Below are positions 24,448 through 33,603 of a stretch of 47,666 bases of DNA, in pieces. The stretch comes from a virus: positions 1-47,666 of IMG/VR virus record IMGVR_UViG_3300035682_001161, one strand, 5' to 3'. The notes under the pieces were generated by a model. That model worked only from the letters and a program-made list of their open reading frames with translations, did not search any database and had not been told where the DNA came from. The translations under genes were made by a program, and so were the position numbers. How positions within the stretch are numbered: position 1 is the stretch's first letter; each line of letters opens with the position of its first letter.

Positions 24448-27400
24448 TGGCAACAGCAGAACAGTATGCAGAATGGTTAGTACAGAACCAAAGTAAAAAA
24501 GGCACACCTGATTTTGATACGGTTGCCTCTGCATACCGTTCGCTTAGATCTGCTCCGGCTCCACAACCTACTGCTCCTTCCAGAGAAAGAACATACGGGG
24601 AAGCTGCTAAAGATATTGGTGCTGGTGTTGTTAGTGGTATTGGATCCCTCGTTCAACTACCCGGCCAGCTTTACGGCTTAGCTACTGGAGACTTCTCTAG
24701 GACTGGTGCTTTGGGTGCTGGTCAGCAGATCTCTCAGTTTGGTGAGGAGATGAAGTCTGCTGGCCTAAAAGCTCGTGAGGATGAGAGGGCTAGGAAAGTT
24801 GCTGAGTCTGCTAAAGAAGGTCAGTTCCAAGCGTTTGGTACTGCACTTGGTGAGACTGTTAAAGATCCTGCATTGCTGTTATCTTTTATTGCAGAGCAAG
24901 CTCCTCAGTTGTTAGTGCCATTTGGTGCTGCCCGTGGCGTTGGTATGGCCGCTAGGGGTCTTGGTGCTACTGAGGCTGTGGCTGGTAAAGCTGCTGTCTC
25001 CGGTGCGGTGGGTGCTGGTGGTGTACAACAAGGCTCTGACGTAGGTGCTGGTGCATACGAGAATATATACAGAGAACTTAAGAGCAAAGGTGCTACAGAT
25101 ACTGAAGCCGCTCAGGGTGCTTTGACTTTAGCCCGTCAAGCTGGTGCCGCCGCAGGTACTATTTCTCTGTTGGCTCAGCGTCTGCCCGGTGCTCGTCAGC
25201 TTGAGGAAGTATTGGCAGGTGTTCCCGGTAAGGGAGCGGCTGGTCTTGGTGGTCGTCTTAGAACGGCTGGCAGTACTGCTGTTGGTGAGACAGTTGGTGA
25301 GATACCTGAAGAGGTCGGCGGTAAGTTTGTCTCTAACTTGGCTATGCAACAGGTTAAACCTGAGCAGAGTTTGACTGAAGGCTTGGGTGAAGCGGCGGCT
25401 ATGGCCACTATTGGTGGTGTAGGTTTGGGTGGTGCGGCTGGATTAGCTCGTCGTCCTGCTGCTCCTGTTACTGAAACAACACCAGAAACAACTGCGTTTG
25501 ATGTAACAAAGTTACCACCTGAGATTCTTACTAGGATTGAAGAAATCACTGGCGTTAAACAACCAGAGCAAGAACAGCAACCTATGCTGTCTGCTGAAGA
25601 GGCTGGCCGTCAGCGTATCCAGATGCTTCAACAGAAGGTTGATGCTGATGCAAAAGCTCAAGCTGAGAAGGCGGCTCGCGAGGGTATCCCTCCGCAAGTA
25701 CCAGAGACTCCAACGCCAGATACTAGCAAGCCTAGTCTTAATGAGCAAATGCCTCAAGCTACACCTCTTGCAGAGTTGGAAGCTAAGCAGGCTGAGATTG
25801 ATCGTCTACGTTTAGAGGCTGGTCTTCCTACTGGTGCGTCGTCTAAGACTCCGGGTCTACAACCTGAGCAGGTGGTTGCAGAAGAAACACTTGTCCCCAA
25901 GATTGTAGACAACCGTCCCCTTGAAGAACGTGCTGCAAACAACCGTCTATTGGTTATGAAGAACATGCTTCAGAACCAAGGCGGTGATCCTAATAGCCTA
26001 ACAATCATTCCTCACCCTACGGCTGAAGGTAGATTTGCCATTCAGTCTTTGGACGTTCCAGTTAAGTTTACTAAGAACCTTCCTGAGACAGCAATCAAAA
26101 AACCTGAGTCTCCAGTTGTTATTGATCCTGTCAATGCATACATGGAGATTGCTCGACGTACCAACACGCCTGCGTCTATGCGTTTGGTTAAGGACTTTGA
26201 AGCAGGTATCGTTACCCGTGAAGATGTAGAAGCTGCTATTGCCGCCGAGCAGAAAGCCGGACAGCCTTTGCCTCTGAACTACAAAGGTAATGGTGAGCCT
26301 TGGTTTATTGCTTCAGAAACTTACAAGCCACGGGGTGAGCGTGAGATTCCGCCGTTGTCTGAATCTCTTAAACCACCAGTGAAAGAAGAGCCTACAGTTG
26401 AAGAGCCGCCAGTGGTGACTACCAACGAGATGCCTAAAACTCTTCAAGAGTTTCAAGTGCGTATGCCTATTGCATCTAACAACCCGGCATATAGAGAAGC
26501 GCACGATAAACAGAATTTTGGAATTCTAGCTGATGCAATGGCTCAGAGCACTAACCCAACTATCAAACGTGTTGGTGAATTAAGCCAAAAAATTTCAAGA
26601 AAAGTTAAAATTCATAAGCCCGGTGCTTTAGCTAAAAAGGAATGGGCTGGACAGTATGACAGTTCAGATCATTCGATAAAAATGCGTAAAGAGTACGCTG
26701 GTCATGAGTTAGTAAATGCTCACGAAGCAGTTCATGCTTTGACAGTAATGTCGCAGATGAATCCTACTCGCTCTCAAAAACCTATTGTTGAGCAGATCAA
26801 CAAACTGTATGACCATGTTAAGTTTGAACTTGGCCGTAAAGGTTATGGATATGGCAAAGGATACACTGGATCTAAGTCAGTATATGGATTGCTTAATTCT
26901 ATGGAATTCACTGCTGAAGCAATGAGCAATCCAGAATTCCAATATTTGCTGATGCAGATTCCATATCCCGGCAAAAAGTCTGCGTGGACTAGGTTTACAG
27001 AGTTGGTTGCCGATTTGCTTGGTATCAAAGACACAAGTGCTTTAACTGAGATTATTAACTTAGTAGATAAGTTAGCTACGAAAAAGCCTCCAAAGACTAC
27101 TGTCACTGGTGGTCAAACAATATTTGGAAAAGAAGAGGAAGCACCTTCTAAGGTAGAACAGGTTAAGCAGAAGGTTTCTACTGCCCTACAGAAACAAAAG
27201 CCCCTTGCTCCTGAAGTGATGCAGGGTGTAAACCCACAGTTTACAGAGGCGGCTAACCGTGTCTTCAAGCCACAGACTAGAACGATTGTTGAGAAGATCT
27301 CTGACATGCAGGATCGTTTCTGGCAGCGTCTTGCTCAGGGTATTGCTGACCAGTACCGCACGATTAAAGACTACTCGCCTATAGGTTACATGCAAGCCCG

Positions 27401-29765
27401 CCTGTCTAAGAGTGTAGACGGAGCACTTGAAGGTATCTTGTTTAATGGCCATGTCTTTAACGACGGTGGTGCTTTGAATATTAAACCTAACACCAAGGGT
27501 CTGATTGAGACGCTCAAGCCTGTTGGTTCTGAGGTGGATCGTTACCAGATGTGGGTTGCCTTGAACCGTGAATCTAACCTGCCAGAACCAAAACGGTCAC
27601 GCAGCAAAGATATGGACTACATGGTAGCTAATCGTAAGCAGTTGTCTGAAGGAACTATTGACGGCAAGCCTCGTGCTGAAGTCTATGCTGCTGTTCTTAA
27701 AGATATGAACAATCTAAACCGTTCCGTCTTGGATGTGGCTTTAGATCAAGGTTTGATTGACAAATTTAGTTACGACAACTTTGTCAGTGACATCTACTAC
27801 ATTCCTTTCTATCGCCAGATGGAAGACGGTGATCTTCAGGGTGCTCAAACATCAGCAGGTCTGACTCGTCAGCAGTTCTCTAAAGCTTTGAAAGGCGGAG
27901 GAGATCGTCCGTTCGGTGACTTGATGGAGAACACTCTGCGTAACTGGAGTCACATCATGTCTGCGTCGATGAAGAACCAAGCCGCCGCGACTACGTTGAA
28001 AGATGCTCTTGAATTGGATGCCGTAGAGAAGGCCACGGAAGCCGGCCCAGATACCGTGAAGGTCATGGAAGACGGCAAGCCTGCTTACTACACAGTCAAA
28101 GATCCGCTCTTGCTTGAGTCCATCACATCTATTGGATACATGGGCCCACAGTCTAAGTTTCTTGATGTGTCTCGTGACTTTAAAAACATGCTTCAGTACG
28201 GCGTTACCATTTCTCCTGCGTTCAAGGTAAACAACTTGTTCCGTGACTCGGTTCAAGCTATGGCTGTGTCTGACTTAAGTAAGAATCCTTTTGCTAACGT
28301 TGTACAAGGATGGATTGCTACAGATAAGAACAATCCTGCACACATTTCCGCTTTAGCCGGTGGTGCTATCTTTAATTTTGGTACAGCTTATGAAGGCAAT
28401 CAGGCCAAGTTAATTAAGAGGCTACTGGCTAAAGGCGTTAAAGAGTCTGACATCCTAGATACTCCCGATAAAATCAAAGCTGGTCTGTCTAAACTATTTG
28501 ACAAGTATGAAGAACTTGGTAACAAGTCTGAAGCTGCCAACCGCATGGCTTTGTACAACCAGTTGCGTGAGCGGGGCCTGTCTCATTTACAAGCATCGTT
28601 CGAAGCTCGTGACTTGATGGACTTCTCCATGCAGGGATCGTTTAGTGCATTCCGTTACTTGACTCAGGTCGTACCGTTTATGAACGCACGTATCCAAGGC
28701 TTATACAAGTTGGGTCGTGACGGCATTATTCCAACTAGCCGAGTTTTCTACAACTCATTGACTGGTAAAGAGATTGATCTTAACGATAAGAAGAAGGCTC
28801 AGGCTTTCTCTATTATCACAAGCGCTGTCTGCCTTGCTTCGCTTGCTTTGTATGCGATAAATAAAGACGACGAAGAGTTTCAGAAGCGCAGTGACTGGGA
28901 TAGAGATAACTTCTGGTGGATTCGTTTACCCGGTATGGAAACGGCTCTTCGTCTGCCTAAACCGTTTGAAATTGGTGCTTTGGGAACTATTGCCGAGCGC
29001 ACAGCCGAGCAGATCTTTGATGCTGACTCTGAAGGTAAGCAGTTTACCGATGCTCTTAGCCGAATGATGTTGGATACATTTGCAATGAATCCAATTCCAC
29101 AGGTTATTAAGCCAGTGGTTGATCTGTACGCTAACAAAGATAGCTTCACTGGTGCGCCTATTGAGACTGCCGGCATGGAAGCCCTGTCTAAAGCTGAGCG
29201 TAAAGCCGATACCACAAGTCCTTTGGCTATGGCTTTGGCTCCTGTACTAAACATAGCTTTACCAGAAAAAGCAGAGTTAAGCCCAGTTCAAGTGGACTAT
29301 GCTATTAAGGGCTACTTCGGCTGGCTTGGCGGAACGATTGCCTCAACTTCTATGTACGCTGTCGCACCTTTCAAAGATGGTGAATATCCAGATACTAAAT
29401 GGATGGACAAGGCCAGCCTTGGATTTGTGAAGAGCTTACCGTCTAACATGTCTCAGTACACCACCGCGTTCTATGAGAGCAATAAGCAGATTCAGCAAGC
29501 CTTTGCTGACATGCGTAACTATGTTGAGATTGGTGAGATGGATAAAGTCCAGCAGATCATGGAAGAGAAGGGTGACAAGATTGCTCTTCAGAAGATGTAC
29601 ACCCAGACATCTAAACAAATGGCCAATATCCGTAATCAGATCTCTGTTGTAACTAACGACACAAGTTTGGACGGAGCGACCAAGCGAGAGCAGATTGACC
29701 AGATGAAAGAGTTAATCTCCATGTTAGCCAAACAAGCTGAAGATACCCGCAAGGCAATGAAGTAG
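24447..29765 (+). CDS. Giant polyvalent/ejection protein with zincin-like motif (1772 aa)
   Basis: The N-terminal ~350 residues are Gly/Ala-rich with membrane-active character (GAGVVSGIGSLVQLPGQLYGL, FGAARGVGMAARGLG). Around residue 759 there is HEAVHAL, an HExxH zinc-protease signature, with a downstream Glu in EFTAEAM (about 820-824) as possible third ligand. The C-terminal half resembles the LPD38-type domain of large polyvalent phage proteins: DRYQMWVALNRESNLPEPKR (about 1031), SPAFKVNNLFRDSVQAMAVSD (about 1252), FSAFRYLTQVVPFMNARIQG (about 1395) and a hydrophobic segment near 1450. Such proteins are thought to be packaged and delivered with the genome. It is the last gene of the late operon, and its stop lies inside a palindromic element. 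Confidence 0.75.
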   Translation: MATAEQYAEWLVQNQSKKGTPDFDTVASAYRSLRSAPAPQPTAPSRERTYGEAAKDIGAGVVSGIGSLVQLPGQLYGLATGDFSRTGALGAGQQISQFGEEMKSAGLKAREDERARKVAESAKEGQFQAFGTALGETVKDPALLLSFIAEQAPQLLVPFGAARGVGMAARGLGATEAVAGKAAVSGAVGAGGVQQGSDVGAGAYENIYRELKSKGATDTEAAQGALTLARQAGAAAGTISLLAQRLPGARQLEEVLAGVPGKGAAGLGGRLRTAGSTAVGETVGEIPEEVGGKFVSNLAMQQVKPEQSLTEGLGEAAAMATIGGVGLGGAAGLARRPAAPVTETTPETTAFDVTKLPPEILTRIEEITGVKQPEQEQQPMLSAEEAGRQRIQMLQQKVDADAKAQAEKAAREGIPPQVPETPTPDTSKPSLNEQMPQATPLAELEAKQAEIDRLRLEAGLPTGASSKTPGLQPEQVVAEETLVPKIVDNRPLEERAANNRLLVMKNMLQNQGGDPNSLTIIPHPTAEGRFAIQSLDVPVKFTKNLPETAIKKPESPVVIDPVNAYMEIARRTNTPASMRLVKDFEAGIVTREDVEAAIAAEQKAGQPLPLNYKGNGEPWFIASETYKPRGEREIPPLSESLKPPVKEEPTVEEPPVVTTNEMPKTLQEFQVRMPIASNNPAYREAHDKQNFGILADAMAQSTNPTIKRVGELSQKISRKVKIHKPGALAKKEWAGQYDSSDHSIKMRKEYAGHELVNAHEAVHALTVMSQMNPTRSQKPIVEQINKLYDHVKFELGRKGYGYGKGYTGSKSVYGLLNSMEFTAEAMSNPEFQYLLMQIPYPGKKSAWTRFTELVADLLGIKDTSALTEIINLVDKLATKKPPKTTVTGGQTIFGKEEEAPSKVEQVKQKVSTALQKQKPLAPEVMQGVNPQFTEAANRVFKPQTRTIVEKISDMQDRFWQRLAQGIADQYRTIKDYSPIGYMQARLSKSVDGALEGILFNGHVFNDGGALNIKPNTKGLIETLKPVGSEVDRYQMWVALNRESNLPEPKRSRSKDMDYMVANRKQLSEGTIDGKPRAEVYAAVLKDMNNLNRSVLDVALDQGLIDKFSYDNFVSDIYYIPFYRQMEDGDLQGAQTSAGLTRQQFSKALKGGGDRPFGDLMENTLRNWSHIMSASMKNQAAATTLKDALELDAVEKATEAGPDTVKVMEDGKPAYYTVKDPLLLESITSIGYMGPQSKFLDVSRDFKNMLQYGVTISPAFKVNNLFRDSVQAMAVSDLSKNPFANVVQGWIATDKNNPAHISALAGGAIFNFGTAYEGNQAKLIKRLLAKGVKESDILDTPDKIKAGLSKLFDKYEELGNKSEAANRMALYNQLRERGLSHLQASFEARDLMDFSMQGSFSAFRYLTQVVPFMNARIQGLYKLGRDGIIPTSRVFYNSLTGKEIDLNDKKKAQAFSIITSAVCLASLALYAINKDDEEFQKRSDWDRDNFWWIRLPGMETALRLPKPFEIGALGTIAERTAEQIFDADSEGKQFTDALSRMMLDTFAMNPIPQVIKPVVDLYANKDSFTGAPIETAGMEALSKAERKADTTSPLAMALAPVLNIALPEKAELSPVQVDYAIKGYFGWLGGTIASTSMYAVAPFKDGEYPDTKWMDKASLGFVKSLPSNMSQYTTAFYESNKQIQQAFADMRNYVEIGEMDKVQQIMEEKGDKIALQKMYTQTSKQMANIRNQISVVTNDTSLDGATKREQIDQMKELISMLAKQAEDTRKAMK

Positions 29766-29783
29766 AAAAATTAAAAGTTTTCT
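29764..29783 (+). terminator. Dispersed 20-bp palindromic element, copy 2, between convergent operons
   Basis: AGAAAAATTAAAAGTTTTCT starts within the TAG of the plus-strand late operon and contains the TAA of the minus-strand HNH gene. It is an A/T-rich inverted repeat with one arm mismatch and would give an A-tract/T-tract hairpin in both transcripts. A bidirectional terminator function is inferred from position; the stem is weak because it has almost no GC pairs. Confidence 0.5.
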
Positions 29784-30052
29784 AGGAGGCGTTCTATGGT
29801 GACAGCTAGAGCGTCTAACTCATCCATCTTCTTGATAGCCCACATCCGTTTCTGCCCGTGCCAGCCCATGACTGGGCCTTGGTGACAGTCAGTACACAGG
29901 GCTACCACTGTGTACTGCTGATGTTGTTTAACATGGTGGGCGGCGCTAGGAGGCGGGGCATCACAGACAGAGCAAGGTAATTCCTTAACCCTGCCTATGT
30001 GAAGCCTGTGCTTGGCGGTTAGTTTATTGTTCACCCGATACCCTGTGCTCAA
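29771..30052 (-). CDS. HNH-type nuclease of the Ref (RecA-dependent nuclease)-like family
   Basis: A 93-residue protein. LPCSVCDAPPPSAAHHVKQ and LCTDCHQGPVMGWHG give CxxC, HH and CxxCH elements, as in small zinc-bound HNH proteins similar to phage P1 Ref, and KKMDELDALAVTIERLLE matches the end of that family. Such nucleases work with recombination proteins, fitting the ERF/SSB/exonuclease operon that it terminates. The start is uncertain: TTG at 30052 overlaps the upstream gene by 29 bases, while a GTG at 30034 would overlap by 11. The latter looks more natural. Confidence 0.65.
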   Translation of the reverse strand: MSTGYRVNNKLTAKHRLHIGRVKELPCSVCDAPPPSAAHHVKQHQQYTVVALCTDCHQGPVMGWHGQKRMWAIKKMDELDALAVTIERLLENF

Positions 30053-30257
30053 TCATTGCATCTGCCATTGCGTAAGCATTAAATGCAACGTGATTAGAAA
30101 CATTTCCTACAGTTGATTGCCATTCTTCGGCGTTAATAAATGCGACCATTGCATGAATAGCAATGTAGTCTCTAAGAGACATGCCCTCATCAAAGGGTGC
30201 ACCGTGACCAGTGTTGGGTATAGGGAAGGCCATTTTCCCGCCATAGATTACAGTCAT
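30024..30257 (-). CDS. Small conserved phage protein, unknown function
   Basis: A 77-residue protein. MSLRDYIAIHAMVAFINAEEW followed by VAFNAYAMADAMIEHRVS is a pattern I recognise from many short phage proteins encoded in early or recombination operons; their function is unknown. It is soluble, with two helices expected. It lies between the glycosyltransferase-methyltransferase gene (8 bases upstream in transcription) and the HNH gene. Confidence 0.6.
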   Translation of the reverse strand: MTVIYGGKMAFPIPNTGHGAPFDEGMSLRDYIAIHAMVAFINAEEWQSTVGNVSNHVAFNAYAMADAMIEHRVSGEQ

Positions 30258-30265
30258 ATATTTCC

Positions 30266-31519
30266 TTAGTTAAGTTTCCAAAGGCAAAGGCATCGGTCTT
30301 CTTGATTACCTTCAGTGTTCCCTTCAACGATTAGATCAATGAAAGGGGGTAAATTAAGTGGTTCTTCTCGCATATTTAAACGCCGCCATCCACCGACTGC
30401 TATGTCTTGATTGTTATCACGTTTCCATGTGTGATTGGTAGCCAATAAGTACTTACTGCCGGATTTAGCTATGTTTTCTAACGCTTTTAAGATGGTTTCA
30501 AAGGGTAGATGAAACATCAAATCTCGGCACAGAATCAGATCTACTTTAGGTAGATCGTCGTGAACAATATCTAGAACTTCAAATTTATGAGGTGATCTAG
30601 CTTTATTGTCTACAATAATTTCAGGAACAATGTCTGCTCCAATGTAATCAATGTCAGTTAAATCAACGGTCTTCATCCAATTAAAATCACCGCAAGGTAT
30701 ATCAAGGATTGATTTGATTGAATACTTTTTGAACAACAAAGGTAGTTCAGCAATAACATTTCTTGTTTGATGTAACGTAGAACCCACACCAGATTTTGTT
30801 TCCAAACTACCCCATGAATTGTTGTAGTATTTTGTACGGAACAAATCCTCCATACTTTCTTTACTATTCCTATCAGCTAACAGCCTTTGTTCTTCTTGCA
30901 TCTTTGGAAGAACATACATCTGTATAACCACTCTGAACTGTCCGGCAAAGTGGATGACAAATGTTTCTTCAATTGGGTAAGGATTCTGAAGAATCCTCCA
31001 ATCAATCTTCTTTAAGTTCTGTTCGTACTTAGGGATTAGATGTTTGGTAAAAGATCCTTGCTCGTAAGCAGGGCCAGCCCATGATCCTCGGCAGTGCCAA
31101 TGATCGTTTTCCTTGTACCACATGGTGCTGTCGTACAAAGTCATCCACTCTTCAATGATGTGCTTAGCTTCTTTTCTTACAAAGAAAGCGCCAGCATTGA
31201 ACGGCTCAGACCAGATAGAACAGTCAGGTGTATAGATAAAAAGCTCATCACCTTCAAAAAAACTCTCTATTGTTCTATCAAAATCATGGACAACGGCATC
31301 AGAATCTAACCATAGAACCATGTCAAAGCCACGCTCAATAGCATCAAAGACTACCCAAGGCTTAGCCCAATATGGAGGAACGTCAAAAGGAATCTTGCGA
31401 TGAAAGAAGTGTTTGTAGCCATGTTTCTTGGAATATCGTAAATTAATGTCAACTAGCCTACGCATCCATCCTAACTGTTCATCGTTGCGATTATCAAACT
31501 GAACAATTGCTACATTCAT
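30266..31519 (-). CDS. Glycosyltransferase (GT34-like) fused to SAM-dependent methyltransferase
   Basis: A 417-residue two-domain protein. Residues 1-215 resemble galactosyl/mannosyltransferases of the GMA12/MNN10 type: HGYKHFFHRKIPF, the metal-binding DSD at 72-74 (MVLWLDSDAV), and EPFNAGAFFVRK. Residues about 225-417 form a class I methyltransferase: a conserved-looking WGSLETKSGVGST leader, motif I ILDIPCGDFNW (271-281), the acidic residue in YIGADIVPE, and LILCRDLMFHLPF. The fusion suggests transfer of a sugar and methylation of the same glycan. Acceptor and location are unknown. It is the only sugar enzyme in the recombination operon, far from the heptose-type cluster. The ATG overlaps the previous stop. 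Confidence 0.75.
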   Translation of the reverse strand: MNVAIVQFDNRNDEQLGWMRRLVDINLRYSKKHGYKHFFHRKIPFDVPPYWAKPWVVFDAIERGFDMVLWLDSDAVVHDFDRTIESFFEGDELFIYTPDCSIWSEPFNAGAFFVRKEAKHIIEEWMTLYDSTMWYKENDHWHCRGSWAGPAYEQGSFTKHLIPKYEQNLKKIDWRILQNPYPIEETFVIHFAGQFRVVIQMYVLPKMQEEQRLLADRNSKESMEDLFRTKYYNNSWGSLETKSGVGSTLHQTRNVIAELPLLFKKYSIKSILDIPCGDFNWMKTVDLTDIDYIGADIVPEIIVDNKARSPHKFEVLDIVHDDLPKVDLILCRDLMFHLPFETILKALENIAKSGSKYLLATNHTWKRDNNQDIAVGGWRRLNMREEPLNLPPFIDLIVEGNTEGNQEDRCLCLWKLN

Positions 31520-31737
31520 TCTTTACTCTTTAATTTTGTTAGTTCTGCTTTGGCATCAAGCCACGGCTGGATGTAGACCATCCGTCTGTCGTGGTTGTTA
31601 TTCCATTCATTGATAGCAATAAATGGATTGCGAGCAGCCTCCCACTCTTGCATCCAAATACTTTCTTGTACGTTCATTGCACGTTGAGCATCGCTAATGG
31701 CACGTTCAAGTATCTCAATCTGAGTTTTCTTGTTCAT
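31516..31737 (-). CDS. Small helical protein, unknown function
   Basis: A 73-residue protein with a helical start (KTQIEILERAISDAQRAMNV), a Trp/Asn-rich middle (WMQEWEAARNPFIAINEWNNNHD) and a charged C-terminus. It has 4-base overlaps with both neighbours, so it is translated as part of the operon. No family was recognised. Confidence 0.5.
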   Translation of the reverse strand: MNKKTQIEILERAISDAQRAMNVQESIWMQEWEAARNPFIAINEWNNNHDRRMVYIQPWLDAKAELTKLKSKE

Positions 31738-31928
31738 CTTTCCATCCTTTGAAACATCATCTCTTCGGCTTGGTCATAAGCCATGCGAGCGTTCTCTTGC
31801 ATGTCTTCTCCGCCGGCTAAGCCCATAAGGACAAAGGCAGCAAAGAAGTCAAGCATCGTAATCTGGTCAAGGGAGACAGGCTCCAACTTGACCAGACTCT
31901 TTACACCTTCAGGCTTTTTTCTTGCCAT
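31734..31928 (-). CDS. Small phage protein with basic N-terminus, unknown function
   Basis: The likely start is ATG at 31928 (MARKKPEGVKSLVKLEPVSL); a longer frame to 31958 would use a start deep inside the upstream gene. It is 64 residues, with a basic head, then LDQITMLDFFAAFVLMGLAGG and an acidic helix with AYDQAEEMM. That combination occurs in short phage early proteins of unknown role. It overlaps the RHH gene by 20 bases. Confidence 0.5.
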   Translation of the reverse strand: MARKKPEGVKSLVKLEPVSLDQITMLDFFAAFVLMGLAGGEDMQENARMAYDQAEEMMFQRMER

Positions 31929-32229
31929 TTGATTTACCTTTTGTGTTCTGAGAAACAATCATCTCTGAAAGTTTCTCGGCCAACAGATCGGCAACAGTGT
32001 CACCGTTGTACGCAAGGCTCATAGCAAGTTCGTCCTCACCAATCACAGAGATCGCATCGCGGATACCTTTGTTGTATCCACCATTGAACTCGTCATCGCC
32101 TTCGACGATCATCGTAATAGCATCACGCACAAGGGCAGAAGCTTTGCGCTGACCAGCGGCTAGCTTTAGTTTGTCGTACACCTCCCGTTTAAGATGTACC
32201 GAGTAAGGTACTAAGCGGTTATCTTCCAT
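31909..32229 (-). CDS. Ribbon-helix-helix DNA-binding protein
   Basis: A 106-residue protein. The N-terminal 45 residues fit an Arc/CopG ribbon-helix-helix: a beta strand (LVPYSVHLKREVYDKLKLAA) then helices with RKASALVRDAITMIVEG. The remaining part is helical with a basic tail (KGKSNGKKKA). RHH proteins bind palindromic operators as dimers, so it is a candidate ligand for the palindromic repeats in the window. This link is inference only. It is encoded within the recombination operon. Confidence 0.65.
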   Translation of the reverse strand: MEDNRLVPYSVHLKREVYDKLKLAAGQRKASALVRDAITMIVEGDDEFNGGYNKGIRDAISVIGEDELAMSLAYNGDTVADLLAEKLSEMIVSQNTKGKSNGKKKA

Positions 32230-32630
32230 GCTGAAAACTCCTGTGTTATGCCACGTAGCTTTTCTTGAGCACGGGCACTGTCTTTTATTTCTGTTCTTGA
32301 ATTAATTTCCAAGTACTCTTTTAACCAACTGGTTGCTTCCTCTTCGTTAGCAATGAAGATGTGGCCACCGTCGTAGAGAAACTTATGGAACTGTGGATCC
32401 CTACTAAGAATCCCAGCCGTGCGAACGCCATCGTTAGAGTGCTCTTGCTCTCTGTTCATTGGACGCTCTTCGTTATTAAGACGTACCATAACTACTTGGT
32501 ACCTTGCACCTACGAAGTCACGCAGTATCTCCTCCGGCAATTCGTCTGGGTGTATTGAGAGTGTCAATACAAACCCAGTCTTATCTTGCTTGAGAGCTAC
32601 CTTGACGCTTTCAAACTGGCTTGTTTTCAT
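32211..32630 (-). CDS. Conserved phage protein linked to the recombination operon, unknown function
   Basis: A 139-residue protein. A beta-rich N-terminal half (VKVALKQDKTGFVLTLSIHP, DELPEEILRDFVGARYQVVMVRL) is followed by a helical part (QFHKFLY, EEATSWLKEYLEI). The DELPEEILRDFVGARYQVV block is familiar from phage proteins encoded beside SSB-like and annealing proteins. It may assist recombination or replication, but no motif shows this. It starts at ATG 32630, sharing bases with the SSB-like stop. Confidence 0.55.
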   Translation of the reverse strand: MKTSQFESVKVALKQDKTGFVLTLSIHPDELPEEILRDFVGARYQVVMVRLNNEERPMNREQEHSNDGVRTAGILSRDPQFHKFLYDGGHIFIANEEEATSWLKEYLEINSRTEIKDSARAQEKLRGITQEFSAWKITA

Positions 32631-32914
32631 CAGAAGGGAATGTCTGAATCGTCAGTAGGAACCTCACGCTGTTGTGCAGGCTTCTTATAGTTGTTCACTT
32701 TGATACTGAAGAACTTTCCAAACTGTCCTTCTTTAATCCAAGCACCAAGCTTCATGTTGATAGAGTCAGCGCCCTCTTGACGGGCATCTTCCAACATCTC
32801 TTTGATGAGAGAGATGTCAACATCAATACTTCCAGTGTAGTCTGGTGAGTTGGGGTTGATCTTAGGCTGCTTAGCTTTGCCGAGCATTCCTGAGTTTGGG
32901 TATTTAGTAGCCAT
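32630..32914 (-). CDS. SSB-like single-stranded DNA-binding protein
   Basis: A 94-residue protein. The body (DYTGSIDVDISLIKEMLEDARQEG, NMKLGAWIKEGQFGKFFSIKVNN) is compatible with a small OB-type or beta-barrel fold, and the last residues are VPTDDSDIPF. That acidic, Phe-ending tail is the classical SSB C-terminal tip that recruits replication and repair proteins. It lies immediately downstream of the ERF annealing gene, the usual place for a phage SSB. The fold assignment is inferred; the tail is visible. Confidence 0.6.
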   Translation of the reverse strand: MATKYPNSGMLGKAKQPKINPNSPDYTGSIDVDISLIKEMLEDARQEGADSINMKLGAWIKEGQFGKFFSIKVNNYKKPAQQREVPTDDSDIPF

Positions 32915-32916
32915 GA

Positions 32917-33603
32917 TTATCCTTTCAGTTCTTCTTTACGGGTTTTGAATGCGCCCATGAGCGCGGTATATCTCTCAACGTCTTCTAACTTCAGACGATC
33001 AAAGATAATTCTGTTGTTGGTAAACAGCTTCATGACTTCAGCTTCGTTATGAGTCTCTGCTAGACCCATCTTCGTGATGTCTACTACTGCTGTTATCCAA
33101 GATTCTGATGAGTCTCCGGGTTCCTTCTCTACGATGAGGTGCCAAGACTTATCATCACGGCCTTCCATCTTCAAGGGAACTGGTGTCTTCTTAACTGGCT
33201 CAGGTTTAGGTTCTGGCTTCGGTGCTTCTACGGGAGGCGCTGAATCTACTGCGTCCCCTTCCACAAGCTCTAAAGCGGCCATCCAAAGGTAGCGACGTTG
33301 GTAGCTCAAAACTGCGCCCAAATTTTGGATAGGGTGTGCACCTTTGAGATTAGCTTCGGCCATTGGACTGGTAATCACAATGACCGTGCCGTCATCTACA
33401 TCTGTGATGCATAGTTGGGCATACTCAGTGCTAAACGTCACGACACCGCACAGGCCAAGGTCGTTGAAGATGGTTTGAACATGAGGGATAAAGTCACTCA
33501 ACTCAAAGTATGAATAGCCGGCAAACTTATTGAGGCCAGACTTCTTCATCTCTGTGGATTGAAGCTTGACCCTAGCTTGCATTAGCTTTTTATGGACTGA
33601 CAT
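32917..33603 (-). CDS. erf: ERF-family single-strand annealing recombinase
   Basis: A 228-residue protein. Residues about 20-115 match the ERF superfamily: KSGLNKFAGYSYFELSDFIP, FNDLGLCGVVTFS and AHPIQNLGAVLSYQRRYLWMAALEL. A Pro/Lys linker (APKPEPKPEPVKKTP) separates a C-terminal domain. ERF proteins, known from phage P22, anneal complementary strands during recombination and genome circularisation. Neighbours fit: an SSB-like gene downstream and a PD-(D/E)XK nuclease upstream, which can produce the single strands. Confidence 0.85.
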   Translation of the reverse strand: MSVHKKLMQARVKLQSTEMKKSGLNKFAGYSYFELSDFIPHVQTIFNDLGLCGVVTFSTEYAQLCITDVDDGTVIVITSPMAEANLKGAHPIQNLGAVLSYQRRYLWMAALELVEGDAVDSAPPVEAPKPEPKPEPVKKTPVPLKMEGRDDKSWHLIVEKEPGDSSESWITAVVDITKMGLAETHNEAEVMKLFTNNRIIFDRLKLEDVERYTALMGAFKTRKEELKG

